Shown: positions 9,414 to 21,300 of the stretch, in pieces | Layout of the letters: each line of letters begins with the position of its first letter | Position numbering within the stretch: position 1 is the stretch's first letter | Source of the DNA: Notospermus geniculatus | Lineage: Eukaryota; Nemertea; Pilidiophora; Heteronemertea; Lineidae | Length of the DNA: 64,000 bases | Direction: 5' to 3' | NCBI GenBank assembly: GCA_002633025.1 | Contig: NMRB01000652.1 | Location: forward strand, 169,810-233,809 | Program-made: the position numbers and the translations under genes | The notes under the pieces: generated by a model | The model's input: only the letters and a program-made list of their open reading frames with translations | Databases searched by the model: none | Told to the model about the DNA's origin: nothing

Positions 9414-12400
9414 CTACACTGTCGTCACCATACAAGACCCTTTTCGTTCCTCAGAAGAATTATCCTCGGCGTTCTTCAAATTGTTCAAATACGTCTGCCG
9501 CCGCGCAATCAGCATCTCCGTTTTCGTCATCACTTTTGTCGGCGACGGTAATGTCGACGATTTCGGCTTTTGCTGATTCGGGTTGTAATTAAAAGGAGGA
9601 ACGATCGCAGCGATGGCACCTGACGACATCGACACCGAGCTTGACATCGGTTTGCCGTCTTTCTTATTCTGCTTGTTGAGTTCTTCCATTTTTAGCGACA
9701 GCTCTGCGGCTGGCGCCCGTTTTTCCACCTCTGTCGTAAATTTCGGCGTCGTATTTTCAGCCTCCTGTTGCGTTTTCCCTTCCTCCAGACTCTTCTCCCG
9801 TTGTAGCCGCTTCGCTAACTGACGATTTTGCAACTTTTGCGTTTTGGTCTCCACAACTGGCGAAATCTTTCCAACGTCATTTTGAACCTTGTTCCCAGGA
9901 TCTGCGGTAATCAGTATTGAATTTGACCGACTGGGCGATGAAACACCTATTTTACTAACGGATACAATCCGCGTTGGAGAATTTTGCGTCACAGTGTTTG
10001 TTTTAGTGACAGGAAGCCGCGAAGGCAGTGACACTGACGGCCCAATCGGCAGTTTTGAAGTAGGTGACAACTGAGACGTTTTTTGCATCGGAGAAACCGG
10101 CGAATTCCGCTTCACCCAAATGTCATCATCGTTATCTTTACTGCCCACAGAGGGCGATAAATCAGTCGGCGACCCGATACTTTTCTCACAGTTCTGTTCT
10201 GCGATTTGTTTCCAACTCGTACGAGGTCCTTTCCCCGCTGGTTCCGAATGCGACCGGTATATAACCTTGCCGGCAGCACCGGTAACATCCGGCTGCGGCT
10301 CGGGAGCCGTTTGTTTTTCCGGCGTCCGCCGCCACACGACCGGCGCCGACACTTTCGAATCAGACGCAGCAGGACTTTTTAAATCCGAACTTTTACTGGC
10401 ATCAAGAGAGTGTGATCGCACCACGCCCTCAACATCCTTTTTTGCCTCCTTAAATTTCTGCAGCGTTTCTACGTCTTTTTTCCCATCCTGTCCTTTGGGC
10501 AGCGCAATTTTACTTTTCTGCATTGAGTCACCGTCCTTTTTTACGTCCTGAGAAGTACCCAACAAGTTTTTTGAAGAGGTCAATATATCCCGCACATTCG
10601 GCGAAGCAATTAAACTCACACCATTGGCTCTAACAGCAGGTGACTTGATCCGACTGGGTAACCCACACTTGCGCGGGGTCACCCCAGTTTTAGGCTCCGA
10701 CAATGGCGCTTTCAGTTCCGACACCTTCGATTTTTCTGGCAATTTTGCCTCACTCTCAACTTTCTGCGCACTGTCACTTTTCTTCTCAACCGAATTTTTG
10801 ACCTCCGTTTTCTTCATTTTCACGTCGCCTTCCACGCTTTGTTTCCTCTCGCACATTTTTACCTCCTTCGCCGTGTCCTCCGCATGCGGCACAATATCAT
10901 CCTCCGTCGAAACTTTTAATTTATCGTACGTCGAGCTTCGCGGTACAGCCTCTTTCTCACTTTCCTCCTTCACCTCCTTCGGCGCATTCTGCAGCGAACC
11001 TTTCCGCGTCTTTCCAACCGGCGACTGACTTTTTGTCGCTTTCCTCCCCGCCTTCGGCGACCGCAAACCACGACCCGGAGTCTTCTCAACACTTGGCGTT
11101 TTCTCACGCGGCGAGGGGGCAGCCGAGCTCGGCGGACTCTGATCCGAACCCGAGTCATTCCGCCACAAAGTCGCTATTTTACTCATACCCGGTTTCTTTC
11201 CGCCTTTTTTCCCACTAGGACTCTCAGAACGTCCAGAATTCAAACTGTTATTACTCCCTGAGGGTGTCCGTGCATTTGGCGTCAACGATCGCGTACTCCC
11301 GCCCTTTTTCAAACTCGACGTACTATCCGTCTTCCGTAAATTTTGCGCCGAATTATTTTTCGCCAGATTCGTAATACTAGTCCGTGAGCCATAATCCAAA
11401 CTTAACCGCGACTTTTTATCCGAAGTTGGAACTTTAGAACTGATACTAGAGGCACTAAAACTTTTAGCAGAACCGAATTTTTTCATCTGCGCAGGCATCG
11501 AGTTACTTTTCGCTTTCTTTGCCTTCAGCACGGGATCCTCATCCACGCCCCCTGCAGGAAAATCCACAAAGTCGTCAACCGTTTTAGTCCACGTTGCACG
11601 ATTTATGATATTCGTGACTGCGTTTGCATTTTTCGCCCGAAAAGCCACAGCGTTAGTCGTGACATTTTCCTGGTTTTTCGTTTTAACTTTTTCAATGTCT
11701 GTCTTTTTCGTATCCTCATCCGTACAATTACCGTTCTGGTCGATCACAGATGTTTCTGGCGACGCCAGCGGAGAAATTTTCGGGGCGTTTTGCGTCGGCT
11801 GATCTTTTGTAAATGTTCCTTGTTTTATAGGCGGTTTCGGCCGTTCGACCTCTTCGTTCAGATTGTCAACAACCGCCTTCTGCTCCTTCCTGGTCATATT
11901 TTTAGAATTAGCACCAGCGAACTTCAGTCCATTAGACAACTTACGGACGGGTTTTGGACTGCTCGTAGTTTTGGCAGCATTCTGTCCTGCCTGGCCCTTT
12001 TGGGCATTCTGATTGGTCGATTTAGCAGTGTTCTGATTGGGTGACGTACGTTGCGCAGCAGTGTTAGTTTTTGGCGTCCGTTGACTGACGGGTGGTTTTG
12101 CAGCCACCGATTCTTTCGCAGCAGTTTGGTTTGATTTAGCAGGAGTCTGATTGGTCATTTTCCCTGACGTCTGATTGGTCGCTTTACCTGACATCTGATT
12201 GGTCACTTTCCCTGACATCTGATTGGTTGCTTTCCCTGGCGTCTGATTGGTCGACTTAACAGCTNNNNNNNNNNNNNNNNNNNNNNNNNNNNNNNNNNNN
12301 NNNNNNNNNNNNNNNNNNNNNNNNNNNNNNNNNNNNNNNNNNNNNNNNNNNNNNNNNNNNNNNNNNNNNNNNNNNNNNNNNNNNNNNNNNNNNNNNNNNN

Positions 12401-15400
12401 NNNNNNNNNNNNNNNNNNNNNNNNNNNNNNNNNNNNNNNNNNNNNNNNNNNNNNNNNNNNNNNNNNNNNNNNNNNNNNNNNNNNNNNNNNNNNNNNNNNN
12501 NNNNNNNNNNNNNNNNNNNNNNNNNNNNNNNNNNNNNNNNNNNNNNNNNNNNNNNNNNNNNNNNNNNNNNNNNNNNNNNNNNNNNNNNNNNNNNNNNNNN
12601 NNNNNNNNNNNNNNNNNNNNNNNNNNNNNNNNNNNNNNNNNNNNNNNNNNNNNNNNNNNNNNNNNNNNNNNNNNNNNNNNNNNNNNNNNNNNNNNNNNNN
12701 NNNNNNNNNNNNNNNNNNNNNNNNNNNNNNNNNNNNNNNNNNNNNNNNNNNNNNNNNNNNNNNNNNNNNNNNNNNNNNNNNNNNNNNNNNNNNNNNNNNN
12801 NNNNNNNNNNNNNNNNNNNNNNNNNNNNNNNNNNNNNNNNNNNNNNNNNNNNNNNNNNNNNNNNNNNNNNNNNNNNNNNNNNNNNNNNNNNNNNNNNNNN
12901 NNNNNNNNNNNNNNNNNNNNNNNNNNNNNNNNNNNNNNNNNNNNNNNNNNNNNNCTCGACATCTCGGACCCGCCAAACGATAAAGTCACCGTTTCTGCCT
13001 CCTTGGAGTCTTCTTCTATCAGACTCAATCCGGGGTGACGGACTTCCAAAACGGATTCAAACTCCGTCGAATCCGACTTCGATGAATCCTGCTTCTCGTG
13101 TTCAAAATCATCTGCAACCTGCGCCTCGTATTCCGCGAGTTCCAACTCCTGCTCGTCAAGTCGCGAATCCAAAAAACGATTATCAACATGTTTCTCGTCA
13201 TCATCAATGTCCTCCTCATCGCTATCATTTTCGGATTTCAAAACAACTGTCAACGACATCTGTTCCAAATTAATCCACTTTTCTTTCGAGTCCTTACAAC
13301 ATTTTTGCAAATTGCTCACGTTTTTCTTATACTTCGGAAACTCGTCTGGATCATGTGACCTGGTTCTCCTCCAATCGTATCGCAGATTACGCTGATCGTT
13401 ACAAGATAATTTTAATTCGTCTAACGAAAGATGCGACGACTGTCTCCAACAGTTACCATCTGTTTCTAAATCCCGGTGATCCTCATGACTAAAACTGCGT
13501 TGCTGACGATATGTAACGCTCGCATCGTGTTCCTGAAAATACGGAACCGCCCCATAATTTTCGCCAGTGGTCCTCGCTGCCAGATGACCGTCCCTTTCAT
13601 AACATGGTTCTGGTAGACACCCAATCGAAGACTTCGACTCGGCATCGCCCAATGGGATTTGACGATTGCTATTCGAATCCTCCAATCGCGTCCCTCGATC
13701 GTTATTCCAGTTATTTCTTCTTGTGTCTTCTGACAGCTGGCCTTCCCCGTTTTTTGAAACCTGTGCGTTAGAATTTGAATTTGGCATAGAATTTGAATTT
13801 GAATTCGACCTTGACATTGCAGTGTTGAGAGACGACTGAGAACCAGACGGACTCTCTTTCTTTTTGTTCGGCTTTTGTTTTGAATTTTGTTTGGCTTTCG
13901 GCATGGCTGACGAGATGCATTCTTGAAGCAACGCCTGGTCGTGATTTTCACCATTCATGGACTCGATACTCAACGAACTCAGCGACGAATTTCGGGAGAA
14001 AGCAGCCGGGGAGTTCTCCACCATGTACGGCATTAGATGTTGGTCCCTTCGGCAGCCAGAACTGTGACGCGAAGCAGATGCGGTCATCGTCGCCGGGGCT
14101 TCATGCTCGTCCGAATTCAGCGAACTTAAAGAAGAATTCATTGAAAACGTCATCGGCGTGTCCTCTATGTTGAACGGGAGATGCTGATCTGGCGACTGAG
14201 ATTCATCATTCGATTGTCCAACTGCCGGCATTCTCGGCGGCATATTTTGTACATCGCCAGACCCAGACGACAACACGCTCTTCTGATCATCAGTCGAGGT
14301 GCTCCGTCCATCTGCACTCCTCCTCGGCGTCAACGACCTTGACCTCTGACCTTGCTGAACCAAATTCTGACCTTTAATTGGACTGTGAAGGTTGGATTGT
14401 TGCTTGCCTAGTTTGTCCTTTTTCAGGCGCTGTTTGTCACGTTGTAGGTCTGCGTCTTCTTCACAGCTTAAAGAACTCAGCGAGTCATTTCGGGAGAACG
14501 TCATCGGCGTACCCTCCACCCCAAACTGCCTTGGCGAGTCGATTGAATACAACTGCTTCGGCGAATCCACCGAATGCGTAAAAACAGAATCGTCATTCAC
14601 AGAACGGTGATGCACGGCCCGGGGAGCTGGTCTCTCGATCAGTGACTGCGTCATGCGATTTGGTATCGGGCCTTTCTTGTCCAGCTCGGAGTCTATAGTG
14701 AGATCGCTGAGGGATGTCGCATTGGAGAACTGCAATGGTGTCCCCTCTGTCGCGTAGGACCTCACCGTGTCGTAACTCATGCCCCGGTCTTGTGCAACGC
14801 TTGAAGTCCTCTGCGGCTGAAATTTCGGCTTTGCAGGACGTTGCTCCAAATTATGCTGATTTTTATCCTTCCCTTTTGCAATCTGACTAGTACCGGTAGC
14901 GCCCTCTTGTGTTGATTTTTTGGATTTCTTCGGCATTGCAGACATGATGACCTCGGACAACAAATTCTCTTCGTCATAAACGGAACTGGTATCGGACTCT
15001 GCAAGACTGATCGGTCGACTTTCTGCCACTTTTTCATCACTCTTCTTGCTTGTTTTCGACTGCTGATCACTTTTGATATCCGAGATACAACTCAAGTCAC
15101 CCCAGCTACCACTCCGCGAGAAGTTCACCGGTGTGCCCTCGACGGCGTATGATCTGACGTCATCACGACCGAAATCATCATGAACACTCTGCGTCATCCC
15201 ACTTTTCGGCAAATCCGGCTTCTGCAAGTTGTGCTTCAAATCTGCTTTCAGCGGTTTCGGCTTCTGCACGATCTTGTCCGGTTTTCCAGCCTTCTTCTTC
15301 AGACTGTGGTCCGAGGCACTTTTACGGACTTTACGACTTGAGTTATTCGGCATGGCAGAGTTGATGCACTGCGCTAAAATATCCTCCTCGCCTTCGGAGA

Positions 15401-18334
15401 TCTCAGAAACGGACGAGTTTCCAAGATCGTCCTGTGCCTTCGTCTCTTCTTCAAGTTTTGAAACCGGTTTCGTAACCAGTTTTGCAGCCGGTTTTTCCAA
15501 CTCAGGCACCGGCTTCTGCTCCTCAGGTTGGTCGTCCAGTCCAGACAAACAGGATATATCGCTCAAACTAGCGTTCGTAGATAAATGAAATGGTGTGCCT
15601 TCAACAGCATACGAAACAGTCGATTCTTTGAAGACATCCTCCTCGTGGGATTCTGGTGCAATCTTTTTTACCGGGATTTCCTGCCGCTGGAGTGCAGTCT
15701 CAACCGTCGTGGTAGACTTATCAGTCTCGCACGTCGCTTCCTCGATATGCCGCATTGGAGATTTTGACCGCCTCGGCGTCGGCGGCATGCTGTCGCTCGG
15801 CGAGTCGGGCAGGTCACTTGGGGAGACGACCTCACTGGCTCGTCTGCTGTAGTCGCTTACAACAGAACTGTGGACTGAGTGCGAATCAAAACTGTCAAGA
15901 GATCCGAGGGAACTGCAACGTGAGAACATCAACGGCGTCTCCTCAACATGACGCTGCTCGTCAAAGGTCACAGTCTTCGTTGGCATCGTCGCCGGCGTAG
16001 CCTGACCGGAATTTTGCGTACTCGTCGACAGCGATGACTTCCGCACACCTTCTGGTTTCTCCTTCTCGACAATAGGGGGCGACGTGATCTGATCATTTGC
16101 CTCTTCAATGTTCAAACTGCTTAACGAGCTGGCGTGCGAGAAACAAATCGGCGTATCTTCGACGTGATATTTTTGCGCCTTATCCGACGCGGCGTCTGAA
16201 TTTTCCCCGTACATATTCATGCCCTCGTCTGCCTTCGTTGTTTTCGCAGCACGGCTATCGACGTTCTGATCAGTCGACTCAATTTCGGAGAACTTGGCGC
16301 TGAAATTCTGCGCCGTGTCCTCAGCAGCAAGATCATTTTCATCTTCTTCCGATATTTTCTTGACACGCCCTGACAAATCGTTCATACTTGTCGCCGTTGA
16401 GAGATAATTCAGCGGCGTCCCCTCCGTGCAGAACGTCTGCACAGAATCCTGATTCATTTCCTCTAGGTACTCATTGGTCCGTCGTGCCTCCTCATACCGG
16501 AAGTCACCACAAGGAGGCGCCTCTGGCTCCTTATATCTCGTACTGTAGTTTATCGGCTGGTCGTACCCATGTTCATCATTATGCTCAGCGTAACGTATAC
16601 TGAAATTCGTCGGCTGGTCCTCCATGTTATCCAAGTCAGTCTCTGCGTACCCGGAGTACTTGATGTGGTCAACGGGCGCCGGGAGGGCGTGCGCCCGCTG
16701 CAAGTACGGCGACCCCTGGACATAATTCCCAACTTTCGGCACAGGGGGGTAATGATGTTTTGACCCCCAGGAACCCTGATCTCCCTCAAAACCTTCCGCA
16801 GGCTCGTTCAAAGTCAAATTCTCCATATGTTGCGTTAGACCAAAGTTATGATCCGTATACGGCACGGCGTCTGGCGGTCGACCAGTAGGGTGGTTATTTT
16901 TCTGCGCGAGGCCGCCATCTTCCTGAGCACCATTTTGTTCCAACCCAGCATGCAATGCGACCTCTTTCATCACCTGCATGATACGAGAGTTCGGTTTATC
17001 GCCAGAATGGTGTCTCTGACGATCAAGACTAGAACTTTGTCGCTCGAGACTAGTGTCCGGGCTCTGGTACCGGTGTCCGGATGACGAACGTTCGGGTATT
17101 GTCTTTGAACCGGTTTTCAACATGGCGTGCATGCGCCCACGATCATGTGACACATCCGAGTGAGTACTCCCGATCGAATCTTGACTTCCAGATCGTGAAA
17201 CCGAGCGTTCTCGTAGTGGGGACCGCAACCGAGCGTCGGCCATCGGAGACGAATCACGTGAATTCCGCCCGCCGTAGACCGGTAACCGGTTCTGTAGCAA
17301 CCGGCCTTGTTCGCTACCCTGAACTTGATAAATCCCACAGTTCGTCCCAGCATAGAAATATTTCGCTGCGTTATTTTCGCTTCTCCGAACCTCCGTCGGT
17401 GACGGTTGCGGCGATTCGACATTGTCACAAGTTTCAGCAAGATTTTGGTCAATTTCAGCCTCTAGGGCGCGCTGCTTTCTAACATGCAGCGTCGGCATGC
17501 CGGATTTTGACTTGTTATCCGAGTCAATGTTCGCCATAGCTGGCCTTGCCGCGAGTAAATTCTTCAACGCTGCTGCACTGCCCATCGAAATCATTTTATG
17601 TTTCGAATGGACCAAGTTCCGCAACATCGAGACTGCGCCCATATCCCACAATGCCTGCTGGTCTTCGGCACAACGCGCCGATAAATTCCACAGAGTCCCA
17701 CAAGCGTTAGATACAATCGTCAAACTTGGTGAACGTAAATGCTTCAAAAGTATCTGGAGACAGTTATGCAAACGTAAAATTTTCCGATAATCTTCACGTA
17801 CTGCTATATGACTAGAAATGTTCCGGAGAATTCCTCCGCCGTTTTCGATAATCGCCAAAGTTTTTGACGGACTTTTATACACCAACGTAGACACCAAGAA
17901 TGCCAGCGCGCCTTCCACAGCGCAGATATCCGCTTTGTTTTCAGAACAATGCGCCGATAAGTTCCACAATGCGCTGAGAATCGATTTCAACGTTGATTCC
18001 TTTTTAACATCCAACGCTGCTGCCATTAAAGTTGTAACCGCGCCGACTTCCCGTAACGTCTTTTTACTCGCCAAATCGGCCCGCCATGATAAATTCCGAA
18101 GCACGCTCGCCGCAACTTGTTTTAAATCCTCATTGGGTGAAAGGAGTTGGTCGACAAGTCCGCGCATGGACCCTTTCATGGAGCACAAAAGGGCTTTGTT
18201 CGTTCCGTCCCCAAAGGTGAGATTCGTTAATGCCATGCAGGCGTAGCGCCGCATCGTGATGTTGTACTGTTCCAGGGTGTTGCCGTGGACCTCGTGATCG
18301 ACGCGGAGTAACTCGGCGATTGCTTGGAGGCCAC
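9414..18334 (-). CDS. APC: APC last exon (armadillo to C-terminus)
   Basis: One 8,921-nt exon, as in vertebrates where the last APC exon is also giant. Acceptor CTCTCCTCCAG precedes a split glycine codon, then GLQAIAELLRVDHEV. Armadillo repeats run to about 17540, with signatures ALTNLTFGDGTNKALLCSMK, NLSWRADLASKKTLREVG and ACGTLWNLSARC. Conserved LHVRKQRALEAEID follows. Further on come 15-aa repeats (16523-16630), 20-aa repeats and SAMPs (13893-16455), the gap (12265-12954), the Ser/Lys/Pro-rich basic region (about 9700-12100), the conserved FNYNP block and the C-terminal VTTV ending at TAG 9414-9416. Confidence 0.97.
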
Positions 18335-21300
18335 CTGGAGGAGAGAGACAGAACTATATTACTGGATACAGCCAAATATGAGTGTTGACAGCAAGAGGAC
18401 AACAGTGAAAATTTCTGCACCATCTGAAAATTTGGTGATATTTGCAGACGATAACAATGGCGTGTTGACTTTCAAACACCAAGTATGATGTGGGTAGAGT
18501 ACACACGATATGGAATTCTGCACTATCACTTCATTCCACTTCTACTTGGTGCCTGGTTTTCAGCCGATATCTCCTAAACGGCTGGGTCAAATTTGACATA
18601 CCATACATCAATTGACTTGTCTTTCTTGTTGGTACATATATCTTTCTACTATCTTCATTTTTCGCGCAAGGCCGACATAACGGATCCCTTTCTCAAAACC
18701 CATTTCATTTCACCACTGTGTTCAGTGCAGTTTACACATGCACGATGCATTGCATAATTTCAAAACGGCCGCCATTTCAGCCATAATCACGAAGTGTGAT
18801 TGGTGAAAGAACTTCTTTATGTCAAGTTTTTAGGGAAAATGACAGTGATGATGCCTGTAGTGGCAAAAAAGACAAATCGATTGATGTATGGTATGTCAAA
18901 TTTGACCCAGCCGTTGCAGAGATATAGGCCTAAAACCACGTGCCAAGTAGTTGTGGAATGAAGAGTACTGTTGTTTACTGACAACTTCCAATGTCACACT
19001 ATGACAAAACTTCCATCTACCACCACTAGGAGGCACTGTGAACTGTAAGGTGGCACAGTGTCATGATCTTTTAGATCCTGCTTACCTAATGTACAAATGG
19101 CGTGACGATGTTCCTCGTCGAATGAAAGTTTCATCAGAGCGGCGATCGCTGGACCAGGGTGATGGTCAATGTCACCAAGGGTAGCACCTGGAACAAGGCA
19201 TATAGGAGTTAGTATTTTGTATTAGATTTTTCATCAGGCCGAAGCCATAGCATTATTGGCCCTGGTAAGTATGGAAGAGGCCATCTCAAGCTACTCATGT
19301 TCCTCACTTGGACGGGGTCTTTTACTTGTCATTGCAAAGGCACAAGGTACAAGACACCATGGCTTTATATCCCATGCGATGGCCGTGAAGAGTTAGGGGT
19401 TATATAGACGATTCTCGAATTAGCAGATCTGCATACTTCTGCCTAAATTGCAACCACAACCTCGATCTAAAACCGGATGACATGACGCAGTCCATGATTC
19501 AGCTATGCATATGGTCGGTCGACTCTGAGGCAACGTCTTCGAAGTCACTTTCGTGCAGTTCTCTGCATCACGTCATTCAGGTTCAGACCGAGGTTGTGGT
19601 TGCAATTTTGGCGGAAGTGCGCAGATCTTTGTCGTTTACGTCAATTTGAGAATTGTCTATCCCGTATGGCCCAGGCCGGATTCGAACACGGGACCTGCCG
19701 CTTAATAAGTAGATGTGATAACCACTAGGCTGTTAAGGCTAGGATTTCAAAATGGGTAAGGAATTTCTATGCTAATACTTTGATAAACAAACAACTGGTT
19801 GAATACACACCTGTTGAACCTGTCATAGATTTTCTATCCCCTTCCTCCTCTTCATCCGAAGCATCCCTCAACTGATCGCAGTGAGCACGAATCTGCTCCA
19901 ACAGGCGTAAAACCCGTGCCTCCCGCCGCCCTCGCTTGTCATCCGGATGGGAATGGACGATATTGTGCAAGGCCGCCGCAGCACGTGCGCGTGCTGCTTT
20001 GCTGCCACGCGTGTTACCCAGAAGGCCAGAGTCTTTGTCGCTGCCGTGGAGGAGTTGTATAAGTAATGGAAGGCAACCTGGAAAAGATTTGAGTTCATTT
20101 AGTTCAATTCTTTGTTGAAAGATGGCAGTAGTTGTCTTCATAAGTGATTTTGCTCACCACCAATCTTCTCGCCAGACACCACAGACTATGCAATGTCACT
20201 TTGGTTATCGTTTGATAAAATGACTGAGCATGGCTGGCAAGAATATGCCATACATTGCTGTCCAGCCTCAAATACATCCCCCCCTGTGACCCTCCGCTAC
20301 AAAACCAGTGCTANTTCCCCGACCCTCCGGTCGACCGGATACTACGATTGGAGGCATTGCTGGAGTTGAAACTCATGACGCTGGAGGTGTCCTGGTGCGG
20401 AATGTTACCATAGGCGCCATCTTGTAGATGACCTGGAAAGATTTCCAAAGTGAAAATACCAACCTGGAAAAATTTCCAAAGTGAAAATACCAACCTGGAA
20501 AAATTTCCAAAGTGAAAATACCGGCACCTGGTGCAGATCCAAGGGGGGCACACGCCCCCTTTCGGCCAAAAAATATTTAAATTTGACCGTGAGGTTTTGA
20601 AATTTGGAGCAAATCATTGAAATTCACCGCCAATTTCAATGTTTCTAGCACAGTGCACCCCATCTTTTCCGAAATTGTGGATCTGCCCCTGAATACGGTA
20701 ACTCTGCTTGACAAGAATGATGGACTGTATTGTCAATAGGTGGCAGCACATCTCAAGGGGTTTGACAACACTATTGCTTTCAAGGGACCCAACAAGGAGA
20801 GTGAACACCAGGTGATCTAATCGGTACCGATCTTCTCGCCAGCCACCACCACAGTCTAGGTGAAATCAGTTTTGGTATTGTTTGACAATGGGCGAGCATC
20901 GCTGGCGAGAAGATTCCACGCTCACTATCCAGCACACACCTGGCATCAACAGCCGATTTCGTACGGTGGCGATAACATCGCTTGCACCTGGTGTACTGCT
21001 GGCTTACATACCTTTATCTTGCATCGGCCAAGCACCATGATATAACGCTGCCAGATTCTGATTCATCGCGACCTCGTCTCCGTCTTTAGCGGCGCCCCCA
21101 GTTGCCTCTTGTTGCATTCTGTTGGGAAAATCCTGCTGGAATAGAAAATTTTTTCCAATTTTCAACAACTTTACGAAAACCATTACCATTTCGTGGTAGC
21201 AAAAAGGTTTAACTGATTCGATAGACCTATCCATCAAATATGGCGGTCTAACATTTCTCGCCATATGACGTCAGAAGCTTAGTACCATTCAATGGCTGCT

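Noticed and set aside
12203-13038. Apparent 257- and 263-codon frames across 12265-12954
   Set aside because: They are open only because Ns contain no stop codons.
9605-18246. Many plus-strand and alternative-frame open frames of 60-145 codons inside 9.4-18.4 kb
   Set aside because: They are antisense or out-of-frame shadows of the APC last exon, which explains every base with conserved protein motifs.
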